This document shows, in pieces, positions 1-12,138 of a stretch of DNA of 64,000 nucleotides. A program made the translations under genes and the position numbers. Under the pieces are notes generated by a model, which was not told the DNA's origin, made no database searches, and was given only the letters and a program-made list of their open reading frames with translations. Position 1 is the stretch's first letter, and each line of letters starts with the position of its first letter. Origin of the DNA: Tipula vernalis (Eukaryota; Arthropoda; Insecta; Diptera; Tipulidae); assembly GCA_958295665.1 (NCBI GenBank), contig OY282560.1, positions 273,284,177 through 273,348,176 of the forward strand. The letters are read 5' to 3'.

Positions 1-841
1 TGATCGGTAATTTCACGTAACGATGCACTTGTCTATTTAATTTAAGTACAATTATCAATGTATGTGTTGTATAATGTAAATAATACAAAATATGTACAGT
101 AAAGGATGTTAGATATGTATCTAATCTTAAATTTAACACTAATGTTTATTAAACTTTTATTTAAAAATTTATTGCACTTAAAACAATTGAATTAAATGCA
201 TATTTTCGTTTGATAATTAAATACTATCCGCTATAAAACATAACTAAGAATAATTCAGTAAATCCCCTAATTATAGTACACGTGTAGAAGTATACATATA
301 ATGTTATCCCAGTTGTGATTGTGACTTTACTCAGAGCGATCGACGAAAGTTTATGAAAAATAAATGAGACTAAAAATTTGAGACAGGCATATAGCACAGA
401 CACAGTACACATAATACATAATTATATAAATAAACAGCGTAGATAGCTATTTACACTTTTCCTTTTCTTCTTTCGACGTGTTACGTATTTCTCTTCACAA
501 TGACAAACCAATATCAACTCAGCAGGTCAGCAAACCAGCAAATAAATAAAAAGAGATTAACATTTTTTATATTGTGTTAACTTCTCCTTAACTCTCCATT
601 ACAGGTTGTTTCCGTCGTTGTTTTTAGTGTTTTTTCAGAAAAAAATAAGTTTTTGTTGTTGTTTTCTTCACGATATTGGTATTTGTATGTAATTTGTAAA
701 TACATTATGTACTCAAATTTTAATATCTATGTTTCGTTTGTCTTTTATTCTTTTAAGCAAATTTTAAATTTATACAGTTAGGTAGAGTATTTTGATTAAG
801 CATGAAGAAAATATTTTTAGTTATTATGGCAATTCAAATCC
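1..841. other. AT-rich spacer
   Basis: This stretch is AT-rich with scattered T and A runs. I see no coding frame with a recognisable domain, no RNA gene and no clear repeat. A 62-codon open frame on the minus strand at 224-412 has no recognisable motif and is probably chance. Confidence 0.6.
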
Positions 842-1165
842 GGCCGCCCCTAGTATTTGGCCGCCCGTGTTCGTGGCACACTCGAACACGGAGTTAGCGC
901 GGCCCTGGAGTTAGATAATGCAATGCCAAATCGAATGGCATACTGATAGTTTCGGGAAAAGTAACATCCGAGTCATCCCAGGGTCAAATCCCGTCTAGTT
1001 GCATTAAATTTCGGTAATACCAACTAACTTAAATAATTATAGCACCAATCTCAACATGCAAATTATCTTGATATGGTTAACAGAGTTAGATAATGCAATA
1101 CCAAATCGAATGGGATACCGATGGTTTCCGGAAAAAAAAATATCCAAGTTCAAACCCCGGTACTA
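842..1165 (+). repeat. GC-rich island with two tRNA-like repeats (SINE-like)
   Basis: A GC-rich patch stands out from the AT-rich surroundings. GGCCGCCC occurs at 842-849 and 859-866, followed by a perfect 8-bp inverted repeat, CGTGTTCG (866-873) with CGAACACG (883-890). A 53-bp direct repeat follows at 908-960 and 1083-1135, with 5 mismatches. Each copy is followed by a sequence resembling an RNA polymerase III B box, near 980-993 and 1145-1158. The first copy also folds into an anticodon-arm-like hairpin, TGCCA-7 nt-TGGCA, at 923-939. The loop lacks the T expected at tRNA position 33 and the T-arm is imperfect, so this is not a functional tRNA. A tRNA-derived SINE or decayed tRNA duplicate is the likeliest reading. 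Confidence 0.4.
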
Positions 1166-2617
1166 TTCTAACCGTAAGGCCCTTTTCTTTAAAATTTAGT
1201 ATTTTCTTTTATAATTTCCCGTATAATTTATTTTAATAATAATTTTTGTTAATAAAATTTGTTATAAAATAAAACAAAATTTATTTTCTGGGGGATAAAG
1301 TAAATTATATCGTATGAAATAATGTTGAACTGGGATAACGTTGTAATTTCAGTGTTGCCAGATGATATATTTTTGCTTTCTAGGATAAAAGTGTGGGCTA
1401 ACTTCACATACATGAAAGGTCGATAGAAAACTCTTAAAATTTCTACTTGTTCAAATTTATAGGTTTGATACTCATTAATAAATCAGAACGTCTAAATAAC
1501 TGCTACCCGTTAGCCTATCTTCGTACAGTGTTGAATTTCTTGGGTTTTCCTTATGAAATGATCGATGGTAATTTGAATGGAAAGATAACGGAAATAACTT
1601 TTAAAAATATCTAGGTCAAATTTCCACCGCAATAAAAATCAAATTTAACGTTTTTGTTTACAAATTTTTGTGTATAGTTTAATAGCATCAAAAGATGCTA
1701 TCCATGATAATAAGGAGGTTATCCGAACGCGTCTAACAATTTAACTACCAGTTAATTTATGTACAGTATCGATGGCTCCAACCAGAGCTTTCTAGGGTAT
1801 AGAGCTATAATCATACGTCATAATTTTTTAGAAACCTTTTTAGTGGTATTACTTTTAATCGATTTCTGTAGGAATCCATATTAAAAACGGTGCTTTTCTG
1901 CTTTAAAGTTTTCAATGAAAGACGCCCAAAAATGAATAATATGGCTATTCTAAATATCTTGAACAAAAACATCTATGAATCCTGGTAGTACCAATTATTT
2001 CTCTTGTTTTCGAATAGTAACGTGTACCTTCAAAACTAGTGAGAGCGCTTTCTCTATTATTTATTTTGAATTGAATGATTGCACAACCGCAAAGTTGGGT
2101 AAACTAGCTCTCCTGGACTACAAAGTGCTGGAAAATTAGTCCAAAAATGATTCCGCATCCAAACACTAGGAATATTAAACTTACACTTCCCGAATCATTT
2201 TAAAATGAAAGCTGCAATTGTAAATTTTGTATTTTTAATTTCACTCAAAATTATAAATCAATTCCTCCTTCAAGTTTTTTTCAAATCGAGTTTGGAACTT
2301 AGCCTACTCGTTTACAAAATATCACAAAACTCCTATCTAATTGCAACTAAAATTTTGGAATTCAAAAACAACTATTTCTCAGAATTTTGCCCTCAGTAAA
2401 CATAAAATTTGGCTCAAATCGATTTTATAATTCTACCTTAATCTTTAATTTTTCTCTTGCCAGTTCAATTCGAAATACAAACTCAACTTTAAACTAAAAA
2501 CCAAATTACAGTTATGTTTTTGCTCAAGTTCAAATTACTATTCAAATTCAATTTCTACTACTAGATTTTTAAATTCAACTTTAACTCAACATTTCTAATA
2601 ACACTCAAATAAATTTT
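1166..2617. other. AT-rich spacer
   Basis: No coding or RNA feature is recognisable here. The distal part (about 2080-2610) is rich in short motifs such as aaattcaa and ctttaa, loosely like the satellite-related DNA at 52916-53215. A 64-codon open frame at 2205-2399 (+) is low-complexity and not supported. Confidence 0.5.
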
Positions 2618-3644
2618 CAATAATAATAATAATAATAATAATAATGCTTTATTCAATGTATAAACCGTGGCTTTTGTACATCACACATATTTACAACAGC
2701 AGAAAATAACTTAAAATTATCAATAAATATTTCAATATCAATATAACAATAATTAGCAAATATACAACAATGGACATATATATGTACATAATTAATTACA
2801 ATATGTACAAGAACTTTGATATTAAGTTACTAATTTAAACATAACCTTTTTAAATCCGTTAATGGAACTTATATTTTTTAATTCTGTAGGTAAACTGTTC
2901 CAAGTGATAATCGCATTTATTAATCCAGAGTTATTGTAAACATTAGTTCTACTAACTGGCAAATTAACGTTCCTAGTTCTCAATGACCTAGAAAAATGTA
3001 ATTTATCATGCAAGTACAATGGTACCCCCGATTTAATTATTCGAAAAATAAAGACAGCAGTTCTATAACAGTAAAACTCAAACAAGTCACATCTAAGGAT
3101 TGAATCTTTAAATTCGGAAACATGATCAAACTTTCTAAGGTCATGAACATATCTCACACAATTATTAAACGTAACCTCAAGTAACCGCTTTGAGGAACTA
3201 TCACAATTAGTAAATATCACATCACAATAGCTGAAAATAGGTATAATTAAACTTTTCACAAGATATATGCGTAAGTCAACTGGACAAAACTTTTTTATTA
3301 GTCTGAGTGAATATAAACCGTAATTAAGACGCTGGCACATAGAACTTACATGATCATTCCAAGTAAGTTTTGAATTCAATAGTAATCCTAGGTTATTAAC
3401 CGTTGGAACAAATGAGATTGTATCATTGTTCAAAAATAGCACAGGTAGTTGAAGCATTTCACACACTTTTTTTATATTTGAACTGTACAATTTTCTTTCC
3501 AGAAAATGAATAGTTAAATGAGGAGTACCTTTTTGATGAAAGGAATTGGCTCGAACAAGAGTAGAACCGCAATATTGCCACCTCCATTGAATACGGTAAA
3601 TATTTAATTTTAAATAATTTATATTTGTTGAAAAATACAACCAT
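2618..3644 (-). mobile_element. LINE 3' fragment, CR1/Jockey-superfamily type, 5'-truncated
   Basis: On the minus strand, 3640-2822 encodes about 272 residues covering the region C-terminal to a LINE reverse-transcriptase palm. Seen motifs include NLGLLLNSKLTWNDHV, SYCDVIFTNCD and the late block ITWNSLPTELKN, typical of the ends of these ORF2 proteins. Catalytic palm motifs are absent, so the copy is 5'-truncated. After the stop comes a 3' UTR, an AATAAA signal at about 2647-2652, and an (ATT)n tail (2618-2644 on the plus strand), as expected for target-primed insertion. A 35-nt stretch of this UTR (2668-2702) is identical in reverse complement to 53747-53781, so the fragment at 53220-53785 belongs to the same family. 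It lies just before an exon of the Harbinger MADF gene, probably in an intron. The clade is inferred. Confidence 0.8.
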
Positions 3645-3665
3645 ATTTGAACTATTTTATTTTCA

Positions 3666-4985
3666 GAAACTGGTCAAATCTTCCCGGAGGACGACGGAGA
3701 CACGGGTCAAACCTTAATGTCAACACAGCTGGGCATTCCAACAGGTTTGTATATTATTTATAGATATAGATAACTAAATAAATGTCCTTAGCAAGCCCGG
3801 TTTGAGATGTAATAATATAGTACATATTACATGCTGGATAAACCTATAGTGTGTTAAATAGTGCTGGACTTTACTCGATAAATCTTTAGACTGTTAAATA
3901 GTGCTGGAAAATACATGTAACATCGATTTGTTGTTTAATTTCAGTGGACCTTATTGAAGCGGTACGGGGCTATCCGAATGTGTGGGATTTAAATAATAAA
4001 AATTATAAGGATAAAAATATCAGGCAACGATCTTGGGAAGAAATCGCTGCTTCCATAAGTAAGTTAAATTGCTTTTTTTAAGAGGGACAGTTATAATATA
4101 TTTAATTTTTTTTTTATAGATATGACGGTACCAGATATTCCGGAGTTAAAAAAAAAGTGAGAATCTGTGAAAGGGTCCTATAACAGATCAAAAAAACACG
4201 AGAAGCGGGCAAGCCACAACGAAGCATTATAAATTTGCCAAATTCTTGTCGTATTTAGACGACATATTTGAGCCTAGACCGTAAGTAAAATCTCATACAA
4301 ATTGAAATCTAAAATATTGCTTATGGATTTTATGTTTATTTCAGAACATCTTCTTTATCGGACCAAAACTCAGTTGAATTTTATTTTGTATTTTATTATT
4401 AGAAAATTTTAAATTTTTTTGTATAAATTAATATACAAATGATCTGAAATGGAAAGCAAAATTTAACCGCGAACCCATGAAGTCGCGATGTCACATTCAT
4501 GGACAAAGTGTAGCGGCTATTAGTAGTTCATATTGTACTGTTATTTTATGTTGGTCGGTTATGTACGTTCTATGATGAATGAGCTCCTGCTCAAAATAAG
4601 GCGTACCAAAATTTATGTAATAAATAAATAAAACTCAGACGACGCCAGTTTTGGATCCAGTCCCGTACCACCCCTAAAACGTTCGTATTGGCGGCTACAT
4701 TTATATTTCAAATCTCGTAGTCAAATAGTTATAACAATTATTTTTATATTTTTAGGAAAAGACACTACCGGTGAAATGGCGAAGGAACGCTTGCAATTAA
4801 AGAAGAAAGCTATGGATCTTCTGGAGAAAAGAAAACAGCAAAGCCAATACCTGATGCCAACTCCACCAGTACCAGAAAACCCCATTGATGCATTTTTAGT
4901 TTATGTGTCGTTAGAGCTTAAAGCTCTGGACCCGGAATTTGTTACGGAGGGGAGGAAAAAATTTTCGCAATTTTACAAAATTTAA
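3666..4985 (+). pseudogene. MADF-BESS protein of a PIF/Harbinger element, spliced and broken
   Basis: Exon-like blocks with consensus borders can be read at about 3666-3749, 3944-4060, 4120-4280, 4345-4373 joined to 4639 onward, and 4756-4985. The second block encodes DLIEAVRGYPNVWDLNNKNY and SWEEIAASI, a clear MADF domain (SANT/Myb-like DNA binding). The third ends in KFAKFLSYLDDIFEPRP, the usual close of the domain, but carries a TGA after ELKKK where tryptophan is expected, and a frame change. The last block ends in AFLVYVSLELKALDPEF, a BESS-like interaction motif. In Harbinger elements such proteins help bring the transposase to DNA. A LINE fragment interrupts the fourth block at 4374-4629. 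The first exon is not identified. Confidence 0.75.
4374..4629 (+). mobile_element. Short LINE/SINE 3' end inserted in the MADF gene
   Basis: AAAACTCAG occurs at 4365-4373 and 4630-4638, a 9-bp target duplication around 256 bp of foreign sequence ending in a (TAAA)n-like tail. Removing the insert restores a continuous MADF linker frame. The insert includes TGAGCTCCTGCTCAAAATA near 4594-4613. Its GAGC/GCTC stem recurs near 19863 and, inverted, near 61779, so it is probably the 3' UTR of one LINE group or a SINE using that tail. No coding sequence is present. Confidence 0.7.
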
Positions 4986-5095
4986 AAAAACAACAATAAA
5001 ATAAAAATTTAATTAATTAAAATAATTTTTTATTTCTTTTATTTGTACAGAGGAAAAGCACGTATAGAAGCACCGAAATCGATACAAACCGAACG

Positions 5096-6292
5096 CTAAA
5101 GCCTCTCTCTGATAGTTATTTCCAAATTCATCATGCCACTTTGATTTATAATATCGTTGATATACAAATTACAATTTATTCTGTTTTTGCTAAATATTTC
5201 ATTTGCCAAGGCACAGCTCTCAAAATAATTTGTAAATTTATGTCGGATTTCCTTAGCTTGTTTCGTTGAATTGAAAGATTTCGTTTTCATACTCTTTATG
5301 TTGTCTGTCAGGTCGTTTCGCCAAGATCCAGTACTGACGGTTCCATCGCCGTTTTCCGGATCAACCAAATCTGATGGAATATACGGGGTTGGGGTGGTTT
5401 GTTGCCTCAACCAGTTATGAAGATACACACAAGCTCCAGCTATTTTTTCTGCTGTATCAATCTATAAAATTCAAAATAATACAATAATTGTAATAAACCG
5501 CTACACAAAGAGTACTTACGTTTGCAATTATTGGTTACCTAAATATTCGCCATTTTGACACCAATATTCCAAAAGAATTTTCAATTGTGCGGCGTGCCCT
5601 TGACAATCTATAGTTAAACATTTTTTGGTGGATTGTGAGCTGACATTTTAAGTATGGTTTCTAAATGTGCTCTTGCAGACCAAATGCGTAATCCGCAACG
5701 AAGATATACGGGATATTTTTGAATTTAGTTGATAATTCAGATAGGCGCGGTATCCTAAATGAAATTGTATAGAAACAATTTGGTTTTTCTACAGGCAAAA
5801 TTAATTACGTGTAATGGTAAAGAATTCGAAAAAAATTGTTTTCCAAACTTGCTGTTTGTAAATATGCCCATATCGCTTTGCCTTCCAGCGGTCCAACTAG
5901 ATGCAAAAGTTCGTCAAACTGAGAAGACGACATTCTCAATTAAATAAAAAAAATGCTCCGGGTCCGTTAATTTTAAAGATAAAAATAAGTTTTGGAATGC
6001 TCCAGATTAGTCCCTTTCCAGATAGTATGGCCTAACCCAACATTTTTTTCTTTTTGGGTATTTCATCTTCACTATCACTGTCGCAGATTATTTTTAGTAG
6101 TATTTTATCTTCATCCCATTCACTTTCACTATCACTAAATACTATTTGAAGTAATTGGTTATTGTTTAGATATTCCATATTTCGTTCCGTTTTCTCAATT
6201 TTATTTTTGTCACTACCAAATTTATTTATTGTTATAAATTTTATTTTTGTGACACTACTGATAAATGTCAAAAAATATACAATAACATCCAA
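5096..6292 (-). pseudogene. PIF/Harbinger transposase pseudogene
   Basis: The C-terminal piece (5428-5096) begins YLHNWLRQ, the conserved Harbinger block after the last catalytic acid. Just upstream, about 5575-5520 encodes FGILVSKWRIFR, also hallmark Harbinger, followed by an in-frame TAA. At about 5935-5880 MSSSQFDELLHLVGP matches the N-terminal region. The open frame at 6292-6032 gives an acidic N-terminus (SDSESEWDED, CDSDSEDEIPKKKK). The central DDE part between LVGP and FGIL is mostly missing, and several frame changes occur. The protein would have been a nuclear DDE transposase cutting the ends of the element; this copy cannot work. Confidence 0.75.
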
Positions 6293-6429
6293 TTGTAAGC
6301 CGCCAAAAAATTATAGCATCGCCATTTTGGTTTACATAGTCCTTTATCATTTTAAGTAATGGATATTTTTTATTGCGTGCAAGGCAAACATTTTTTGCAA
6401 GGCAAACATTTTTCTTCATACAAATCGGG

Positions 6430-6832
6430 CATAATATACAACAATTATTGCAAACGGGATTCCGCTTTCTGCACCTTACACGAAGTTTGTGTTACATGTG
6501 GTGAACTTCACGATTCAACCCTTGCAACAAGGTGAAAAAAGATCCTACCTGTGGCGAAAATCACACCGCAAATTATAGAGGGTGGAAAATGTAATTGGAT
6601 TTAAAGCGTAAAATCAATCCAAACTTTTGAGCAAAGCGTGCTCAAGCCAAATTACAACCAAAGAACTTTGATGCCCGGAATCCCCGAGGGATCTCCCACG
6701 CAAATATTCTGGAAGGTATCGCTCCGAAAGCAAAAGCCAATTTTATTGAAGAAGAAGTCTCAATTCATGCGACCGTAAACAAACTAACCGAAACGATCAA
6801 AATTTTCATGACGATGATGGAAAAATAAATGA
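6430..6832 (+). pseudogene. Jockey gag C-terminus (zinc knuckles)
   Basis: Two cysteine/histidine blocks are visible: CVTCGELHDSTL near 6489-6524, and PTCGENHTANYRGW near 6546-6587. The latter matches the CxxC...NHxANYxGC pattern that closes Jockey ORF1 proteins, with tryptophan in place of the last cysteine. The blocks are in different frames, so at least one indel separates them. Downstream, the ANILEGIAPKAKANF region and a methionine-rich stretch fit the C-terminal tail of a Jockey gag. Such proteins bind the LINE RNA and escort it to the nucleus. Confidence 0.6.
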
Positions 6833-6892
6833 GCATGATGATGCAAAATATGAACACACTAATGGGAATTATCATCAAAACCAAAACTAACT

Positions 6893-8061
<1,169 letters not shown>

Positions 8062-8703
8062 AGTAGTGTATTTGTGCCGGTTCAACCGAGTTTGGAGGTG
8101 GGAGCAATGACGTAAACGTTTACGAAACGTTTTATAGAATACATTCAGGGGCAAATACATACATTGAGGGACGATAGCATACATTCTGGTGGTAGTGCAT
8201 ACATGCAGGTGGTAAGATATAAAACAAGCATACTTTCAGGCGTGAACCCAGCATATTGTATAGTTGGTATTGCATACATTCAGGTAGTAAAATATATACC
8301 ACACAGCATACTTTTAGGCGTGCACCCATACATTCAGGAGTAGTAGCATACATTCGGGTGGTATTACACACATTCAGGTCTTACGGAATACTTTCAGGGG
8401 AATTAAGGTGTAAATTGAATATATTAAGGGCAACTTTATAAGCATACTTTCAGGGGAATTATGTAATTCAGGCGGAAATTGCATACCTTCGATGTAAATT
8501 AATTTTTCACTTACATACAGGTATAAAGTTTTATTTAAAGCATAGTTTCAGCGTAATTGTATATTTGCATGCGTAAATTAGTTATTACAAAGTGTACTTT
8601 CAGGGGAATAGCCTACATTGGTGAGCGTTATTTATAAATAGAGCGTCGAAGTATTGAATTTAATCTAGATGAAAATCATGAGTGGATCATGCAGGAGTAG
8701 ACT
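8062..8703 (+). repeat. Polinton left terminal inverted repeat with 20-bp periodic units
   Basis: The repeat pairs with 13292-13966 over at least 640 bp. Similarity is roughly 85% near the outer end and about 95% over the innermost 64 bp by eye. Its outer part holds CGTAAACGTTTACG, itself a palindrome, at 8111-8124. From 8141 a degenerate ACATTCAGG/ACTTTCAGG motif recurs about every 20 bp (8141, 8161, 8181, 8201, 8232, 8310, 8330, 8350, 8370, 8390). The inner edge includes an ATG at 8669 that begins the polymerase frame, and homology is cut off by LINE sequence at 8704. Confidence 0.85.
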
Positions 8704-11700
8704 TTATTTATTTATTTTTCTTTTTAAATGTTGCCAATGGCTTTATTCTTGAATCTTTCTACATAAAAAACTCACAAGAAGTAATCAAATCTTAAGCTAA
8801 ATTTATTACATATTTTAAGTCTAAACCAATGTTAATACTTATTTATTTATTTATTTATTTTATTCCGCTTTTATTAAAACATGACAACTAGGTCATTTTA
8901 CGTAATTACACTGTAATTACGCTGTATAAACAGCAACAAATCCACTTAATCTACATTAGTTTGTACCACAGATCAGTAAAGGAAGAAAAATTATAAAAAA
9001 ATATGAAGAGATAAAAATAAAAAAATAAAACTAAAACTAAGTCTTCAGGTTTATAACTAATTATAAGTAACTGTAAACCAATAATTATATACAGCTATAG
9101 ATTATTAAGATAATTCACGCATTCCACCCTAAACGTGTCCAAACGTGTCAAACAGTTAATATGTGTTGGAATAGTATTCCATAGCCTAGCACCTCTCCTT
9201 ATAAATGACCCTTTCATATAATTGGTGCGAGTGTTTGGCAATATTATGTTTTGTGTCCGTAATAACTGAGCAAATACAAGCTTATGATATAGATATTGAG
9301 GTTGACGAGTTGTAATAATTTTGTACATTAAAACAAGAATTTTAAGATCAAAATAATTCTCCAAAGAGCATCCAAAAATGTTATTATAGTAAGGTGTCAA
9401 TCGATCCCTGCGTTTCAATCCAAAAATGTATCTTAGGCATAAATTATACACTCTTTTAATTTTGGTAAATAAGCAAAAACTTAATTCGGAAACACCACAT
9501 CACAATAAAACAGATTACTAAGAATTAAAGATCTAGCTAACAGCATCCTGACCTTGATTGGAGTAAATGCAGAGTTACGCCAAAGCATTCGCAGCCCATT
9601 GAACATTTTCTGCATAATAGAATTCACATGCACATTCCAATCCAAGTGGTTATCCAAGGTCACACCCAAATTCCTTACTGATTCACTAAAAGGTATATTG
9701 TCATTACCAACTCTAACAGAAGTTAAGTCCATGTCATAAGTAAAAGGATTACGCTTCTGGGAAAACATAATCACCTGGGACTTTTTCGAATTCCGCCGAC
9801 CACTCAATAATATTATTAATGTCCCTGTTCATATATGCAATTACTTCATTAGTAGCTACCATTCTATCACAATTATCAATCTCAATTTCCCTAAAAATTT
9901 GGAGATCATCCGCAAACAAATGATAGTGAGAGTGTCGAATAGAACTTCCAATATCGTTTATATACATTACAAATATTAAGGGCCCCATAATAGATCCCTG
10001 GGGGACACCAGTAGGCAGAGGCAAATAACTAGATTTAACTTCATTAACTTCAACAAATTGAAAGCGATCAGTTAAATAAGATAACATTAATTCCGACGCA
10101 TTAGATGAAAAACTGAAGCAGTTTCTCAATTTATAACAAAATTTGATATACAGAACATGAACACAAAATGATATACAGTTAAAAGCTTTACTGAAATCAA
10201 GTAGACATAGCAGGACATAATTGCCCCTGTCCAAGCAGCTCCTAACAAATTCCATCAAATCCACTAACACCGTTGCAGTACTATGTCTTTCCCTAAACCC
10301 TGACTGCTAAGAAGATAATAAGTTACTTGTATTAAGGTATTGTTTAATCTGGTCGGAAATAATTCTTTCGAACACTTTTGAAAGAACTAAGAGTTGAGCA
10401 ATAGGTCTCACATCAGACACTAATGCAGGCTCCTTAACTTTAGGTAGCCCAATAACTCTACTAACTTTCCACACTTTAGGATAATATTTATGTTCCACAA
10501 TGCTATTAAACAAATACGTTAAATGAGGTACAATCACAGGAGCTATAATTTTTAAAAATCTTAGCGGCAAATTGTCAGCACCCAGTGCATTAGACGTTAG
10601 AGAGCCTATTGCTTTAAGAACATCGTCATCAGACATAATATTAAAATTGAAGCAATTAGAGTTATTAAAAGAGGTCCCAGTCTCCGAATACTGCACCAAA
10701 TTCATTATTGGCACTTTAACAAACTCCTCAATAAGCTCATAAGGAGAAAATTTAGAAACAACCTCAGCTGAATCCTTGGTTTTAAACCCATATTTGTCCA
10801 AATTCCTCCACAATAATTTAGTGCCAAGTTTGGGATCCAACTTATCACGCAAAAACTTTCTCTTAGCCGATCTCACCATCTTATTAAGTTCTTTTTCATA
10901 ACATTTGTAGGTTCGTTTGTCTTCCTCACAACGAGATCGTTTTCATACATTTTTTGCCATATCAACAAGTTGTTTTTTATTTTTAATAGCATAGCTGAAC
11001 CATGGGATAGGCTTGATTTTTTTCCTAATCATTTTAAAGGGAGCATACTGATGCAGCCATGTCGAAATTTTATCATATAAAAACTCAAACTTCCCATCAA
11101 TTGTATCAAATCTACTCAATTCAGTCCAATCAACATTAAGTATATCACAATGAAGGCTGGGAACATCCATATTATCATAGTTGCGCACAAACTTAATCTC
11201 ATCATTGAGTTGAACCGGTATGTTAAAGTCAATTGATATAGGATCATGATCAGTGAAGGATGACTGATGAAAATTAGATGTTTCAAATTGGGTGTTAGAA
11301 ACAATGTAATCCAGAAGTCTTTCAGTAGTATCACAAACTCTTGTTGGTTGAGTTTGCGTTGTATGCAAATTAAGTGAATCAAAGATATTTCTTAATTCAC
11401 GGCTTTCAACCCTGTCTAAAAAATCAATATTAAGGTCACTCACCAAAATAACCATATCAAAATCCACAACTAAATTAGACAACAGCTCACTCAATTCATT
11501 AAAAGGAAGGTCCCGAACATGCATATAAGCAACACAAACAACTATATTTAAAGAATTAATACTAAATTCAATTGTTAGATACTCTAAAGTCTCAAAAGAA
11601 CCCTTTGAATGTATCTTCACATGATAATATTTAAAAAAGTCACTACGTACATAGAACGCAACTCCACCACCTCTTCTTCCCACTCTATCATTCCTGAGCA

Positions 11701-11803
11701 TCTTTTACCCATCTATTTCAACACTTTTAAAAGTATGCGATGATTTAAGATTTGATTCAGACACTCCAATGGGGGACCCCTCAGATATGGGTGAAAATAT
11801 ATC
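8704..11803 (-). mobile_element. LINE insertions inside the Polinton
   Basis: Minus-strand LINE sequence interrupts the left Polinton arm. From the left, a 137-bp 3' end (8704-8840) has a (TTTA)n-type tail and AATAAAGCC. A second tail (8841-8872) begins a 2.9-kb 5'-truncated element reaching about 11803. Polymerase sequence is cut at residue 12 on the left and resumes only at the palm motif C on the right (near 11808). So either the insertion came with a large deletion or the polymerase was already shortened. The right junction is estimated within about 10 bp and I found no target duplication. Confidence 0.8.
9095..11790 (-). pseudogene. LINE ORF2: endonuclease and reverse transcriptase, few breaks
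   Basis: Read right to left. The endonuclease lies at about 11790-11200, with GRRGGGVAFYVRSDFF, VSDLNIDF and SSFTDHDPISIDF. The reverse transcriptase covers about 10800-9500, with LLDFSKAF, GVPQGSIMGPL and the catalytic block FADDLQIF, then NLGVTLDNHLDWNVHV. The C-terminal block (9451-9095) includes RYIFGLKRRDR and ARLWNTIPTHIN. Breaks are modest: in-frame stops near 11702, 10942, 10306 and 9480 and a frame change near 9790. The catalytic FADD is intact. The N-terminal part of the endonuclease and any ORF1 are absent, so this is a 5'-truncated copy of the CR1/Jockey superfamily; the clade is uncertain. The enzyme would copy LINE RNA at a nicked target. Confidence 0.85.
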
Positions 11804-11804
11804 T

Positions 11805-12137
11805 TTACTATATACAGATACCGGCTCATTTGTGTACGAGATAATAACAGATAATTTTTAGAATGATATTAAAACACAAACACAAACGACACATCCGATT
11901 TCCCATTAAATAACAAATACGGTTTGTTAATAAAAAAGTACTAGGTAAATTCAAAGATGAATTGTGTGGTACATTAATTACAGAATTTATTGGAATTAAG
12001 CCTAAATCATATTGCATCATAACTGAGATTGATGAAATTAAAAAAATTAAAGGTATTAAAAAAAATATCGAACTAAATGAAATTAGTTCAAATGATTGTA
12101 AAAGCTGTATATTTCACAATGAAACAACGAAATATTA
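11805..12137 (+). pseudogene. Polinton DNA polymerase B, palm/thumb fragment
   Basis: The plus strand at 11808 reads LYTDTGSFVYEIITDNF and then a stop. This is the B-family motif C (YxDTDS) with its second aspartate changed to glycine, which should kill catalysis. After frame shifts, KVLGKFKDELCGTLITEFIG (about 11935-11995) and IKPKSYCIITEIDEI follow, matching the region after motif C in Polinton polymerases. The frame ends near 12138 just before the integrase fragment. The orientation fits the start codon in the left terminal repeat at 8669, so both appear to be ends of one polymerase whose middle is gone. Confidence 0.8.
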
Positions 12138-12138
12138 A

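Larger units (their letters stand above)
3645..6350. mobile_element. PIF/Harbinger DNA transposon, degraded, two convergent genes
   Basis: A MADF-BESS gene on plus (3666-4985) and a transposase pseudogene on minus (5096-6292) converge with about 110 bp between their stops. The pair is the standard PIF/Harbinger gene set: a DDE transposase plus a Myb/MADF-type DNA-binding partner. The AT-rich gap at 4986-5095 carries possible polyadenylation signals for both. I could not identify terminal inverted repeats or the 3-bp target duplication, so the outer limits are approximate and the left end may lie beyond the LINE at 2618-3644. The element is inactive, with stops and frameshifts in both genes. 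Confidence 0.7.

Noticed and set aside
895..1010. Functional tRNA gene
   Set aside because: Missing T33, poor T-arm and no proper acceptor stem; kept only as tRNA-like repeat.
2205..2399. 64-codon open frame (+)
   Set aside because: AT-rich, no recognisable motif, no regulatory context.
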